NCBI RefSeq assembly: GCF_018139145.2
Contig: NC_059476.1
Location: forward strand, 4,339,501 to 4,403,500
Source: Gymnogyps californianus
Taxonomy: Eukaryota > Chordata > Aves > Accipitriformes > Cathartidae
DNA length: 64,000 nucleotides
Reading direction: 5' to 3'
The position numbers and the translations under genes are program-made. Under the pieces are notes generated by a model. The model made no database searches. It saw only the letters and a program-made list of their open reading frames with translations, and was not told where the DNA came from. Below, piece after piece: positions 50,401-62,529 of this stretch (the first letter of the stretch is position 1; each line of letters starts with the position of its first letter).

Positions 50401-53103
50401 TTTCTTCCCAGGCAGCGGTAGGGCCGTTCGCCTTCACCCATCACTCATTTTCAAAAAACCGCTGGGAACTGCACGTGGTTTGAGCATCTCCCTGTCCCTC
50501 AGACACCTGAAGTGGGCAGCGTGTCCAAAAGCCACCCGAGGTGAGCAATGAGCCCAGCGACCGGCAGGCAGTGGGATTTCCTTGGGAAATCAGGCTAGAA
50601 AATAACCTGGCTCAGACGAGGGCTGTAAATAAACACCCTATAAACAAACGAAGGCTGTAGCTCCACGTTCCCCCGGCCGGCAGCCTGAACGACTGTCAGC
50701 ATCAGCAAAGGCCACACGGTTTCCAGGTCAGAGTCCAGCCCTGCCTGCTGCTGCCTGCTGCTGCTGCCCGCTGGTCCTTGCGGTGCCTGTGCTGCCTGCT
50801 AGACACACGGCCAAAGCCTCCCTGCCACCCCGGCATCCTTCTGCTTTCCTCTCCCTTAGCTGTCCCGCTTTCTCCCCCTATGAATAAAACACAGTTATTT
50901 CCTGGAGCATTTTTAAGGCTTTTTGCTTTGCAGAGATCAACTTTTTCCCTGCATGAAGCCAGCCGCGTTTTAAGAGGGTGGCTATGCCGTGCAGGAGTGT
51001 ATTTATTTCCATGCAGAACCGATGGGATCCACCATCCCCTGCCTCGTGCTCCGTGTTTCTCTGCAGCTGCACCGAGCTGCAGTTTGAAACATCTTCTTGA
51101 CTCTCCCATCCTTCTGTGAAGGATTTTGATAGTTTCTCCTATGTTTCTCTGCTGAAGCGGCAGCGGGCTGGATTTCTGATCAGCCCAGTGAAGGGCAGGC
51201 AAGGTGCAAGGACTGTTCGGGTGGCCGCCCATGGCATTTGGGAGACTCAGCCCAGACAGAGGGGGTCGGTGCAGGGTCTCAGAGAGACACCGTGCCATGT
51301 CTGTCAGCCGCCTGGGGACATTTAATACTGCCGAGATCCCCAAGAAGGAGCACTTGGCGGGGGGGAGGTGGGCATCGGCTGCCAAATTGTAATCCCTGCC
51401 GTGGCAGCAACTCAGTGATGAGTTTTAGGGTAATTTATTTCTCTCTCTGCTCTTACCTGCATAAAGGGGATATATGGTTCACTAACAGATCCCAAACTGG
51501 AGAAGTTTAATAGCTTCAGCAGAAGAATCAGCCTTACGTTTGTCTCTACCAAATACACAGCAGTGGTCAGAAACGTCATGTAACTGCAGGTCCCATCGTG
51601 CACGGGGAGCCGTGCGTCCCGCTGCATCCACGCCTCCCTCACCCGGCTCCCCGCTCTCTCCCGCTGCGTTAATCAGACCTTTTCCAAAGACATTTACTAG
51701 CTCTTTCCCTGTTCAAAATCCTAAAATAATTGTCAGTAGCTATTTAAAGCCCTTCACAGACCGGCGCACCATGGGTACAAACAAAACCCTTCTGGGTCAG
51801 CCCAGCCTGGCTGTTTATAAACAGGACACAAAAAAAGGACGGTCACATTGCCCAGATAAGCACAGAGACTCCTGCTCATCAAGAACATCCCTGGAGGTTT
51901 GCGTGGCCAAGCCCATCGGTCATGCAACTGCACTTTATTAATCTGCCTAGGTCATAGCCAGAACAGGCATCACAGGTTTGGGTAATGCTCGGTGTCCCTG
52001 GAGACATTTGCAGCTTAACTGATGAAAATACTTCTTCAAACGTACCCGGGCAGCAGCGCAAGGGAAGAAGTCCTCTACGTCTTTTTGGGGTTTTGTGGGA
52101 TGCTGTGGCGCTGCTGCAGGGGTGCAGCCTGCGGGAAAACACAGCAATGCCGCTCAGTGCAGATGATCAGCAGCGCTGGGCTTCGTATCCAGACAGGGAA
52201 CACGAAAACATGGGCATGGAAAAGAAGCAAGCCGTCTGAGTGAGCCACAGAGGCATCCGAGCTGTAACTCTGGCCGATGGTTTACTCTGGAGTTTAACAA
52301 ACCAGAAAACAGATCGCAAAAACTTTTGGCAAATGGAAAGGGGACTTAGAAATACAGAGAATTTCTTGCCACAAATACTATGCAGTGCACAAATGTCAGC
52401 AGAAAATCTTCAAAGTAATGCTAAGGTCATTCCTATAAATAAATCATTCCGGCCCTGAGGAGCCCTACGGGGCTTCCCGGGAAACATGCATCCCGGCAAA
52501 TTGGATCTACTGTGAAAGAGGAGACAGGTAATGACCGCTCCTTTCAATGCTGCAGGAACTGAGAGTTTAAATGGGACCAACAATAGCTACTCCATTTTTT
52601 AATCTCTCTGATGAATAATGCAGTGCATTCAATAAGATGATGGGCAATGCGTTCCAACAAACTGATATCGAATACCAGCGGTGCTTGCGGTCCCGGGGCT
52701 GCCTGTTCATTCAGAGGATAAAAGCAGAGATGGATCCACTTAACGTGAGTTGGATTTGCACACTCGGGTGTGCTGGGGTGCACACGTGCAGCCCCTGGCA
52801 CATTTAGCCGGGTAGGCATCTAGTGCCCACGTGCAACTGCGTGGCTTGACCTGGATATCAAACCTTACATAGGCAATCATGCAAATACCTGCTATACAGC
52901 AACGAGCGGAAGAAAGTGCACTAAATTCCTTCCACTCAACCTTATGGCACACCGTACAGACGTGAGCCGATCAAATAGGCAATCCTTCTGCGTGGCTTAA
53001 GGACCAACAGCGAGGCAACTGCTTTGGTGGGTCCGTGTCTGAGAATTTATCTGAAAACAAAAATAATCAGCTGGCAGATTGGGTACCACGCAGGAGGGGA
53101 TGT
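44438..53103. other. Intergenic region between LTR copies 2 and 3
   Basis: No gene recognised. GC content rises around 46,500-47,900 and 50,100-51,700, which produces several overlapping open frames on both strands. AT-rich blocks near 48,890-49,030 and 52,430-52,690 contain clustered homeodomain-like words. Confidence 0.55.
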
Positions 53104-53108
53104 CCAAG

Positions 53109-53693
53109 TTTTATGGTTTAACCCTAGCTGGTAACTCAGCACCACGCAGCCGCTCCCTGCTCCCAGTGGGGTGGGGAGGAGAATCGGGAAAAAAAAGTAA
53201 ATCTCGTGGGTTGAGATAAGAACAGTTTAATAACTAAAGTAAAATAAAATACATTACTAACTAATAATAATAAAAATATAATAATTGTGATGGAAAGGAA
53301 TGTAACAAAAAAAGAGAGCAATAACACCCAAGAAAAGACAAGTGATGCACAATGCAATTGCTCACCACCCGCTGACCGATGCCTGAGCAGCGATCCACCC
53401 CTCCCGGCCAACTCCCCCCAGTTTATATACTGGGCATGACGTTCCATGGTATGGAATACCCCTTTGGCTAGTTGGGGTCAGCTGCCCCGGCCGTGCTCCC
53501 TCCCAGCTCCTTGCACCCCTGCTTGCTGGCAGAGCATGGGGAACTGAAAAGTCCTTGGCTTAGGATAAGCGCTACTTAGCAACAACTAAACCATCAGCGT
53601 GTTATCAACATTATTCTCACACTAAATCCAAAACCCAGTACTGTACCAGCTACTAAGAAGAAAATTAACTCTATCCCAGCCGAAACCAGGACA
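53109..53693 (-). mobile_element. Solo LTR, ERVL-like short family, copy 3
   Basis: A 585 bp element flanked by a perfect 5 bp duplication CCAAG (53104-53108 and 53694-53698). The first bases on the plus strand (TTTTATGG where other copies have TGTCGTGG) have mutated. Minus-strand TATATAAA is at plus 53422-53429. It is very similar to the plus-strand copy at 61961, about 8 kb away in the opposite orientation. Confidence 0.93.
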
Positions 53694-55255
53694 CCAAGCT
53701 ACAGAAGCACATTACATGGGTTACATGGGATAAATAGTCCAGGGCTGCGTGGTCTGGATTTGGCTGCATGGCATGGTGTGCCACTGCTGCGAGTAAAAAT
53801 CATCCGTGGGTGAAAGGAAAAAGTAATATGTAGGGAATCATCTGATTATATGTTTTAATATTTATGTATTGCAGAGCTTACTATAAACTATTTTGCAAGC
53901 AGAAATTTAAATGCTGAAGAGAGAAAGCATTAGGGCTAATGCAAGCGTTTAGAGTTGTGCAGGGTTTGTATGTCTTGTGATTGACTTCCACGGCCATTAC
54001 ACTAAAACTACTTGCTGTTCTTCCGGAAAATAATTGGATTTGAAAAGAATAAACCATAATTATTTTTTAAAGTACTATTACTCCATCCTCCTCCTAAAGC
54101 ATCTGCTGACCTTCAATAGCACAGATCAGATCCATGCAACACCTTTTAACCTCAACCCGCTTTAAAATATTAATCCTTATGCACAGCACAGCATTATTAT
54201 CCCTTTTCTGGGGCTGGGGAGAGCGCGGCAGGGAGATGGGCTGAGCTGCTGGGGCTGCAGCGAGCCGGGGTGATGCACTACACCAGTGGTTTAAAGAAAA
54301 GCCCTCACCTCAGACGGAGTGCTAGCTCTCACCCGTGCTGAGCAGAGCAAGCGGGATGGGGGCAATGATGCGGTGGGCAGAGCAGGGGGCTGGGGCAGGA
54401 GGGAGCTCAGTGCTTGGCTCCCGGGGGCAAATCCAGGAGGGTGGCACCACCCCAGCACGCGGGAAGCTGACCAAACCCATTACAAGACAGAAAGGCTTTT
54501 ACTGTAATGTCTGTCCTGTTTGGGGGGGAGTGGGGGGGCGGGAAATGTGTGTTACAATATTCTCCTGGTAAAATTCTGTGCCATTTTTTCAGTCAATGTT
54601 AAAAAAAATAGCTACATTGGGATGCAAATCGATCTCTGATTTTGATTATTTTTGCTTTGGAAAAGAGAAGGGATGGAGAAGGTTTCCAAGTGAGAGAGAA
54701 CGTCATTAAAAGAGGGAACATGTGCTTTATGATTATTTTTCATAAAGGATGAGAATTGATGATTAACCTGAAAATATGGCAGGAAAGGTTCACTTTGGAC
54801 TGAAAAGGCTTTTCTCTCAAGAACAGTTTAAATAGAAAATTTATGATCAATAGCCAGTTTAGATTCTACAATGAGCTCAACTGAAAATGGGTGGTAGCTG
54901 CCTTCACATCCTACGGTAGCGGTAGATGGATGAAGCAATATCCTCCCTAACTTCCCACGTCTTATCAAATGCTGTGCAATCAAGAGATGTTGCCAGTAGC
55001 AACGATGAGCGTTTCACCTGTTTGCAGCTCTCTCTCTCCTTTGCTTTCGCTGCTTCCTGGGCCCTGATCCTGCTGCACGTGGCCTATCGCCAAAGGCTCT
55101 GCACTTCACGGTCTGTCCTTGCTTTTCTACCAGGCATACGACTGGAGCTCCCTGGAGCTCACGGGGGCTGGTACAGACCTTTACAAGACGCCTGGGCACT
55201 GCATTTCATGCTATGCTCATTTGGCATCCCAGTAAAGCCAAGTCCCTGATGTCAG

Positions 55256-55315
55256 GATAGAATAGAATAGTTGGAAGGGACCTGCAACGATCATCTAGTC
55301 CAACTGTCATGGGAT
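55256..55315 (-). mobile_element. CR1 LINE 3' end, short fragment
   Basis: The run 'agaatagaatag' followed by 'ttggaagggacctgc' and 'atcatctagtccaact' is the diagnostic reverse complement of a CR1 3' end with its octamer-like tail. Homology seems to fade after about 55315, though the element could extend toward 55400. Confidence 0.8.
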
Positions 55316-56957
55316 GGCATGGATCAGTCCCTTAAAAATGAGGAGCTCCAAGAAGAGACTGAGTGAAGCTGCCCAAGGACTTGGTAGCTCATCCATCCTC
55401 CTAGTTATGAAATCAGAAACTGCCAGGTCACATTCTGAAAACAAATGTGCATATATCTTTCATCAGTCATAAGCCAAGCGACATAGGGACCTTACCTTCT
55501 CCCAGCTATGGCCAGCAGATGACCTTCAGTCTTCGTGTCTTCAAACAGATCGCGTTCCTTGGCGTTCAAAATACTTATCTACTCACCCCAGTTGGTTTCA
55601 CCAAGTGAAAAATTTTCTGAAGATTTTATTAAAAAGTAGAAAACAAAATTAAAACTGCAGCTGGGATTTTTAGTGAATAAATGATGTTTATAGTTTTAAA
55701 CCTTTTTCAAAACTTAAGCTGTTCTGTTTTAAAAAACCCTTATCCATTTTTACCAGTGGATCTTCTCTACGAATACGCTTCGCACTCCTCTAGCCTCCCC
55801 CCCCAAGGGAAGACAGCCAAAGCCTTGCTGCAGACAGCAGTTGTCAAGACAGTCTCTGATTTAAATAGGGGCTAGGTCATTTAATGCTTTACAGATGGTA
55901 AACAGCACATTACATTTCACCCGGAGATAAGCTGGCAGATGCTGCCGACAGGCCGGCAGCAGCGGGCAGGCTGCCACGTCACGCCGCGGCCCTGCTCGGC
56001 TCTGTGCACCCTCCAGAGTCAGCACCCAGCGAGGACCCAACCTGCTCCTCCTCGGGGACCTCTCCCGCGCATCCCGGCTCTCCGTCTTTGCATTATTGAT
56101 CAACTGCACCGTTCATCTGGCCGGACTGCAGTATAGGCTGTCAACACCAGCTCTTCCTAAACACTGCTTGGTTTTCTTCAAGGTCTTATCTACGCATAGA
56201 ACATCCTGAAAGACGGAGACTAAAGGGATGATAAATGTGCTGATCTGCTCTTCCAGCACCTGCTGAAAAGTTGTGCTCAACTTTATTCTATTTAGTACTT
56301 TTTGGGTTCTCTCGCCTTCCCCTGAAAAACATTTTTTTTTGGTTGTTATTCTGAATCCATTTTCGAAATGACAACTCTGAAAGACTTGAGTCAGTGCCTT
56401 TTGTAACTGTAACTAAAAGAAGAGTAGATGAAATATCTGCAGAGAAGTTTGATGGAGCAAAAAGAGCATCAGCACAATAGCAGGTGTCAGTCTGTGAAAG
56501 TATTTCTGGAAAAGGGAAAAGCACAGAGCGTTCGTATCAGAGACGTTTTGATTATAATTCCCCCCCACAATGACTGTGCAGTTACACTTAAGAATTATTC
56601 AACAGTATTAAAAATGATCATTGCAAAAAAAATAGAAAAAAAGAAAATGTAAGGCAGACCAGCGCCTTCTGTCAGGTCAGGTACTGAGCCACCAGTTATC
56701 CACCTCCGTAAGACAATCAAGTTGTATTCATGAAATGCTATATTTAACGAGCCTACGAATGTGGCTGGAGATTGCCACTGTTGGGCATTCACTTTAAAGC
56801 ATTTATATGCTTTTTTCCAGATGACATGCAAGGGTTCTCCGTCTTTGGGCTCCTCTTTCAGAAACTAAATCCCCTTTTTTGCTTGGCAATGCTCTGCCAA
56901 AATGCAGTCTTCTGATTGCTGCTGGTCAGTGCGTCACGGAAAAGGTCCCCCTTTCTT

Positions 56958-57025
56958 TAGAATAAAATATTTTCAGTTGGAAGGGACCTACAATTATCAT
57001 CTAGTCCAATCCTCTGCATAGGATT
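56958..57025 (-). mobile_element. CR1 LINE 3' end, short fragment
   Basis: The words 'agttggaagggacctac' and 'atcatctagtccaatcc' mark another truncated CR1 3' end. The tail repeat on its left (agaataaaatatt) is degraded, which suggests greater age than the copy at 55256. Confidence 0.75.
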
Positions 57026-60000
57026 TCTTTTAAAAGTGAAATTTCCTATTTTAAAGGAAAAAGAAAAAGGCGCAATTATGACCTGAAGCCAGTGGAATAA
57101 AAATGGGGTTACATATGCAGAGAATACCCTCAAAGATCTGCTCGGTCCATCCCTCCTGAGACAGTCTGATGATGAATGGGACTTCGAGAGCGGCTGCTCT
57201 GGTCAGCTCGCAGGACCACCTTTCTCTGATTCCAACCCTGCGTTGCAAAGCCAGACTTTGGATGCTCACTCCGGTACGACTGGAGTCTGTTTCCAATGTG
57301 ACCTATGCCTGTTGTGAGAGCGACCAAGGTCCGTGAACACAACTCACGCTCACTCCTGCACGCTCCAAAGGTCTCCCATGAAGAACCACGCAAATCGTTT
57401 GACTTGCCGTGCCAAACGCCGTAGCTCTGTGCGCCTGCCCCCTCAGCAGGGCTTGCTTCTCCCTCGCTACCCGCTGTCTGAAGGCGATTCCTGCAAAGCC
57501 TTTCAGCTCTGCCTGGATGTCTTCAAACCACCCCCGGGTGCTCTTCAAATTTGGGAATACTTCGGAGGAACAGTTTGCGTGGAACAAGCCGCATGAGGTT
57601 TGCCCTGTGTCCTGGGTGAGCGAAGCCCAGCTGGTCCAGAGGGTTAGCTCAGATTAGCAGAGCCCATTTGTGCCTGCTTCCCCGCGCTGGAATTGAATCA
57701 TCACTCAGTGGAGAAAATGAGAAAAGAGCCAGCTGCATCCTGCTCTCCGCCTGGCTCGCAAGCCGTGGCTAACTTAATTTCGCCCAGCCGTGCTCGGAGC
57801 CACAGGTCGGCTTCCCGGCTCCAGATCTGCACCTTCACCCCCAGCCCGCACCGGCGTAACCCATCACTGCCGTGCAGGAGATGGGGCTTCCTAGCAGGCT
57901 CCGAAGGATGCTACTGCATCTCTGCGTCCCGCACGAGGACCTAAACCTGCAGATGTATGAGGCTGCACGGTCCGTGTTGCTCTGAAAAACTGGGAAGTTT
58001 ATGTTCCTTTGCCCATTGGATAGGCTTCAAGGCCTCCAAGTGAAGCCGTTTTAGCTGCTCCCCAGCTCTCTCCTGAGTCTTCCAGCCAACGCAGGCTCAA
58101 GCTGTGATCCAGGCAGTAGAAAAAGAAAAGAAACCTGAGCATTGATTTAAAAAGTAACGAAAATCAAAAAAACGCCAAAACAACAACAAAAAATATTAGC
58201 CATTTCAGGCTTTTTACTAAATCAAGAGAAATAAGTATAAAGAGGATAAATACTCCCTGTGCTCTTTAACAGATGCGTGAAATCTCTCTGAAGTACCTTT
58301 GCTACCCCACACAGCTTCATTGAATGCCTTCACTACCCCGTGGGTCCAGTGAAGTCATCTGCAACGCAGTCTCTTCTATTGCCTCCAAAACCATCGAGGA
58401 GTTTCTCCTGAACGCTACCAGTCCACCACTGATAATCCTCAGACCTGCCAGAAACTTTGGGCAAGTTATCAAACACCAGAACAAACCTCTCATCTCTTGC
58501 TTTGCAGCTAGCAAATGCAACTTCAAAACAGTATTCATAAAGAAAATCAATTTTTCAGTGTCCCTGTTCTCAGCTAGAGCTAAACTGGCACTTTGGACCC
58601 GAGCAGATCATTTTAACACTTGAGTCTTTCACTCACATCATATTAAAATCACAACACCCTGCAGCCATAATGTATGCTGTAACCCATTCTGGAGACAGAT
58701 AAAAAACTAAATGCTATTCTCAGAGATCAGTTCCATCTACAAAAGTTATCCATCAAAGTAATTGCATGGACCCAAAGTCCTACAAATGCATTGCATCATC
58801 AGCTGGTGACATGCACAATTCCACCTCCACGCTAGAAACTGGTTTGAATGCAGTTCAGCAGCTCTGACACATCACTCAGTCCAAAAAACCTCCAAATCGT
58901 GAGGGTCATGCAACTTGTTGGATGTAAAACTTCACCAAAAAGCAGTCCAAGAGCTGCCAGTGAGTCCTGAATTGGCTTTAAAGCTTATTTGCTACCACAG
59001 TCTCATACCCAGGAGCCCTGTCGATACCATCGTAGTGATCCGTAAGTAGAAATAAATGAAAAATCCCCAAACTGTTCCTATTTAGAAAGAAAATTTGTGG
59101 CGCTACTTTCAGTGGGATGCTGGAAGAAAAAAGGTGAAGTCCCGTCCGTTTGGAAATTCAGGTTTTGAATGCATTGGTTCACCGGATTATGTTGGTTACC
59201 AAACCCAACTGGAGCCTGCAGCTGAAAGGCATGACTGGGGTAGGCTGCTCTTCACGAATTAACTCGCTTTCTCTCTCAAAAACATGCTGGGAACAAACAT
59301 CCGCTGCCCTGCAACATTTCTTCCCGCTCCATGAGCACGTTGGTCCGCTGTTGTAGTGGAGGCTGGCACGGATTTTGTTTTGGAAAAAGAGATCTTCCTT
59401 GAACGTCTACCAGCAGACACGAGGTGCGAGACAGATCAACGTTGGGGTCACCCAAGGCGATGAGCGCCTTATCCCAAGTCCACGTTTAAAGCGTGCAAGT
59501 TATTTGCAGCCTCTTGTGGTTGATCTCCAAATATAGGCCCTGATTCAGCGAGACACTCCGGCACGTGCCTCCCCTCAAGTACACAAACTGTCCCATCGCG
59601 GCACACAGTGTAAGGCGAAGCTCATGTTTCAGTGTTGGCCTAGAGATGCCAGCCCTGCTTCTGCTCTCCTTTTGGCCAGGGAAAAATCAGGAAGAAAATA
59701 AATATGCAGAAGGGGGATGGAACTGACCTGGGATTTTTGCAAGCCTCCCTTGCTCAGGCAGCCTTGGTGGGACGTGTGAGAGCAGAGGGTAAAGCTCCGC
59801 TTGCTGCGGTTCCCTGGGAGGGAAGGTCACGTTTGCCAGCGGGATTATTTTCCTCCCATCCCAGACACACACACACCGTTCAATTTGCCATTGCTGCTTC
59901 GGATGCGCATACCAGCCCGAGGAGTAACTGGGATAGGACAGCTGATGCTGGGAAGGCAAAACTAAACACAGCCCCACCAGTAAAGATACACTGCATGGAT

Positions 60001-61960
60001 GGCCTGAGGCCATCTCAGACTCAGAAGCGGAGAGCTTCCTTATTTTTTGGAGCATTTTACGCAAATGGCACTCTGGCTTGGAGGAGCAATGGTGGAGAGG
60101 CTTGGGTGGAGGAGCTGGGCTCCATCACGGCGGCAGCCCTGACCCCTGCCTCGCTGGGAGCACTGGTTTACCAGACAGGCAAGTTGAGAAAAACATTTCT
60201 TACTTTATATCCCAACCACCATTTCCCCTTCTCTGGGGGCGAGTACCCCGCCATAGGGGCATTTCCCCCGGGATGCGGCTGAGTCACTGCCAGGATGGCC
60301 CTGGAAAACCAGGGGCCATCCCGGCAGAAGTGCCTGGGGGCCTCCAAGTGCCCTCGGGGAGCTCTTTCAGGGGCTGAATAAGCGTGAGCACATCCTGTTG
60401 TTGGTTGTTTTTTTTTTATTACTTTAGTGGAGGTGAGTACTGCTGTGTGCACTCAAAAAGGATTTTTAAAAATCACCTTCTGGCAAACGCACCCATCACC
60501 CATCAGCAGGAGCTGGCCGTTCGGAGAACAGGTTTCTTGGAAAATCAGGGTCTGCTCCACTTTCACACAGCTGCTTTCACAAATCCTGCAGGAGGAATTT
60601 TAAAGAAAGGGATTTTTTTTTTTTCTTTTAAATGACTGAGTTCTGGTGTTTTAGGCTGACTCTGTAAGTCCATGCCATCAGGAACATCCCACTCCTCCCG
60701 AGGTATTGCAACAATCCTCGCTTAAGTCTCCTGCTTCAGTAAAAGGGAAATACCAATATTTGCAATGCACTAAAGCATTGTAGAAAAACAAAACAAAACA
60801 AAACCACACCCAAACCCCCCAAACCAACCCTACTCAGGATCCTCACAGCATCCCTGGTAAGCAGGTCAGAGCTGTTAGCAGACGAACGGAAACAAACCGA
60901 GATTCAGCCATGCCCTCAGCCTGCCGGGGTGAGCTTGAAATGCAAACTCCTGGCTGTCATTTCTGCGCTTGCAGAAAAAGCAGCGGAGTGCGCATTGGGA
61001 TGGAGCTTGACTTCGGTCTGCTTCATGATTTATCTCATTTGGAAAGCAGGCACAGGGCTGTCCTGCAAGGAGAAATATGCCTAGCAATACACAGCTGTCA
61101 CGCAGAAGAGAGCGAGGCATCTTTTAAACCAACAGCAGAGCACTTGCACCGCTGCCCGCCCATGTATGATGGCGTTCAAGCATCCAGGGCCGGGCAGGCA
61201 AAAGCGAGGCCAGAGGATGCCAGCAGTGCCATGGTAACAACGGCGGGATGCTCCCTCAGGGCTCGGCATCACCCCTGCCACCGCAGGGAATCGCTGTTTC
61301 ACGGCTTCGCTCCCCAAACCTGCCTCTTGCTGCTGTGGCAGGAACGTAAGATCGTGGCAAGGCTGTGTGCGGCCAGGAGAGACCCAGGTGGGATGACGGT
61401 GCTTGGAAGCAGGAGGTGAGACGCGATTTGCAGGACAGCGTGCACAGGAGATGCTAATCCCACAGTAATAAGCCGTGCCACGCAGCCGGGGCACTGCTCC
61501 TGCCCAGCAGTAGCAGCATGGCCAAAGACAGAGTCGATGGCCAAGTCCTCAGCAGACCTGGCATGACCCCTCTCAAGCTTCTACAGGATGGAGGTGGAAG
61601 GCTAAATTGCTCTGTGCTCAACGCTGGAAAAGGGGACACTTTTTGCCTTGGAGCCTCTTACGCTAAATATCACACATGCCCCCCCGAGACGTGGCACATG
61701 CATTCAGGTTAAGTGCTCAGGAAGAAGTAGTCTGATGCAAGCCCACTGCTGCTGCAAGCAGTGCTCCCTCCTTCCCTCGTTGCACGGGACAGCAAGGCTG
61801 TTCATGGGGGGTTTCTTGTGCAGAAAACTGGCTTGAGAACAGCTGTTGGTGGCCTCAGCCAGCCCCACGGTGGGAGAAGGCTCCAAAAACCTCGGTCACC
61901 AGGAAGGTATCCCACTGCATCCCCTTGGGCATCTCCCTGGCACCTCCCAGGATTAGGAAG

Positions 61961-62524
61961 TGTCCTGGTTTCGGCTGGGACAGAGTTAATTTTCTTCTCA
62001 GTAGCTGGTACAGTGCTGGGTTTTGGATTTAGTGTGAGAATGATGTTGATAACACGCTGATGGTTTAGTTGTTGCTAAGTAGCGCTTATCTTAAGCCAAG
62101 GACTTTTCAGTTCCCCATGCTCTGCCAGCAAGCGGGTGTGCAAGGAGCTGGGAGGGAGCACGGCCGGGGCAGCTGACCCCAACTAGCCAAAGGGGTATTC
62201 CATACCATGGAACGTCATGCCCAGTATATAAACTGGGGGGAGTTGGCCGGGAGGGGTGGATCGCTGCTCAGGCATCGGTCAGCGGGCGGTGAGCAATTGC
62301 ATTGTGCATCACTTGTCTTTTCTTGGGTGTTATTTCCTTTTTTTGGTTATATTCCTTTTCATTACAATTATTATTATTATATTATTATTATTATGAGTTA
62401 GTAGTGTATTTTATTTTACTTTAGTTATTAAACTGTTCTTATCTCAACCCACGAGTTTTACTTTTTTTTTTTCCCCCTCCTCCTCCCCACCCCACTAGTT
62501 GCTGGCTGGGGTTAAACCACGACA
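61961..62524 (+). mobile_element. Solo LTR, ERVL-like short family, copy 4
   Basis: A 564 bp element starting TGTCCTGGTTT and ending AAACCACGACA, so the ends form an imperfect inverted repeat. It is flanked by a perfect 5 bp duplication GGAAG (61956-61960 and 62525-62529). U3 runs to a TATATAAA box at 62225-62232; a leader, a (TTA)n-rich tract near 62366-62396, and ATTAAA at 62427-62432 follow, then the U5 motif 'caacccacgag' and a T/C-rich end. This copy is the easiest to read as a family reference. Confidence 0.95.
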
Positions 62525-62529
62525 GGAAG

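Larger units (their letters stand above)
53699..61955. other. Intergenic region between LTR copies 3 and 4
   Basis: Two CR1 3' ends (55256, 56958) and an AT-rich block at 54600-54800 with an octamer word. Frames in the GC-richer parts (57,150-57,950; 59,700-60,380; 60,900-61,550) look like composition effects. No RNA gene recognised. Confidence 0.55.

Noticed and set aside
50702..51385. 227-codon minus-strand frame
   Set aside because: Overlaps four plus-strand frames in a GC-rich interval with a CTG-rich patch; no family resemblance or splice context.
53136..53447. Frame of 103 codons in LTR copy 3, with a matching start in copy 4 at 62207
   Set aside because: The similarity comes from shared LTR DNA across the TATA box and leader; the frames end differently in the AT-rich tract and copy 1 does not keep the same start.
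57630..57662. tRNA-like words (ggttagctcagattagcagagcc)
   Set aside because: A brief resemblance to a D arm, but no acceptor stem, anticodon arm or T arm can be folded around it.
59704..60282. 192-codon plus-strand frame
   Set aside because: Overlapping frames on both strands and no recognisable domain; composition effect likely.
60910..61419. 169-codon plus-strand frame with many Cys and His
   Set aside because: The Cys/His spacing fits no zinc-finger pattern, and an opposing frame of similar length exists.
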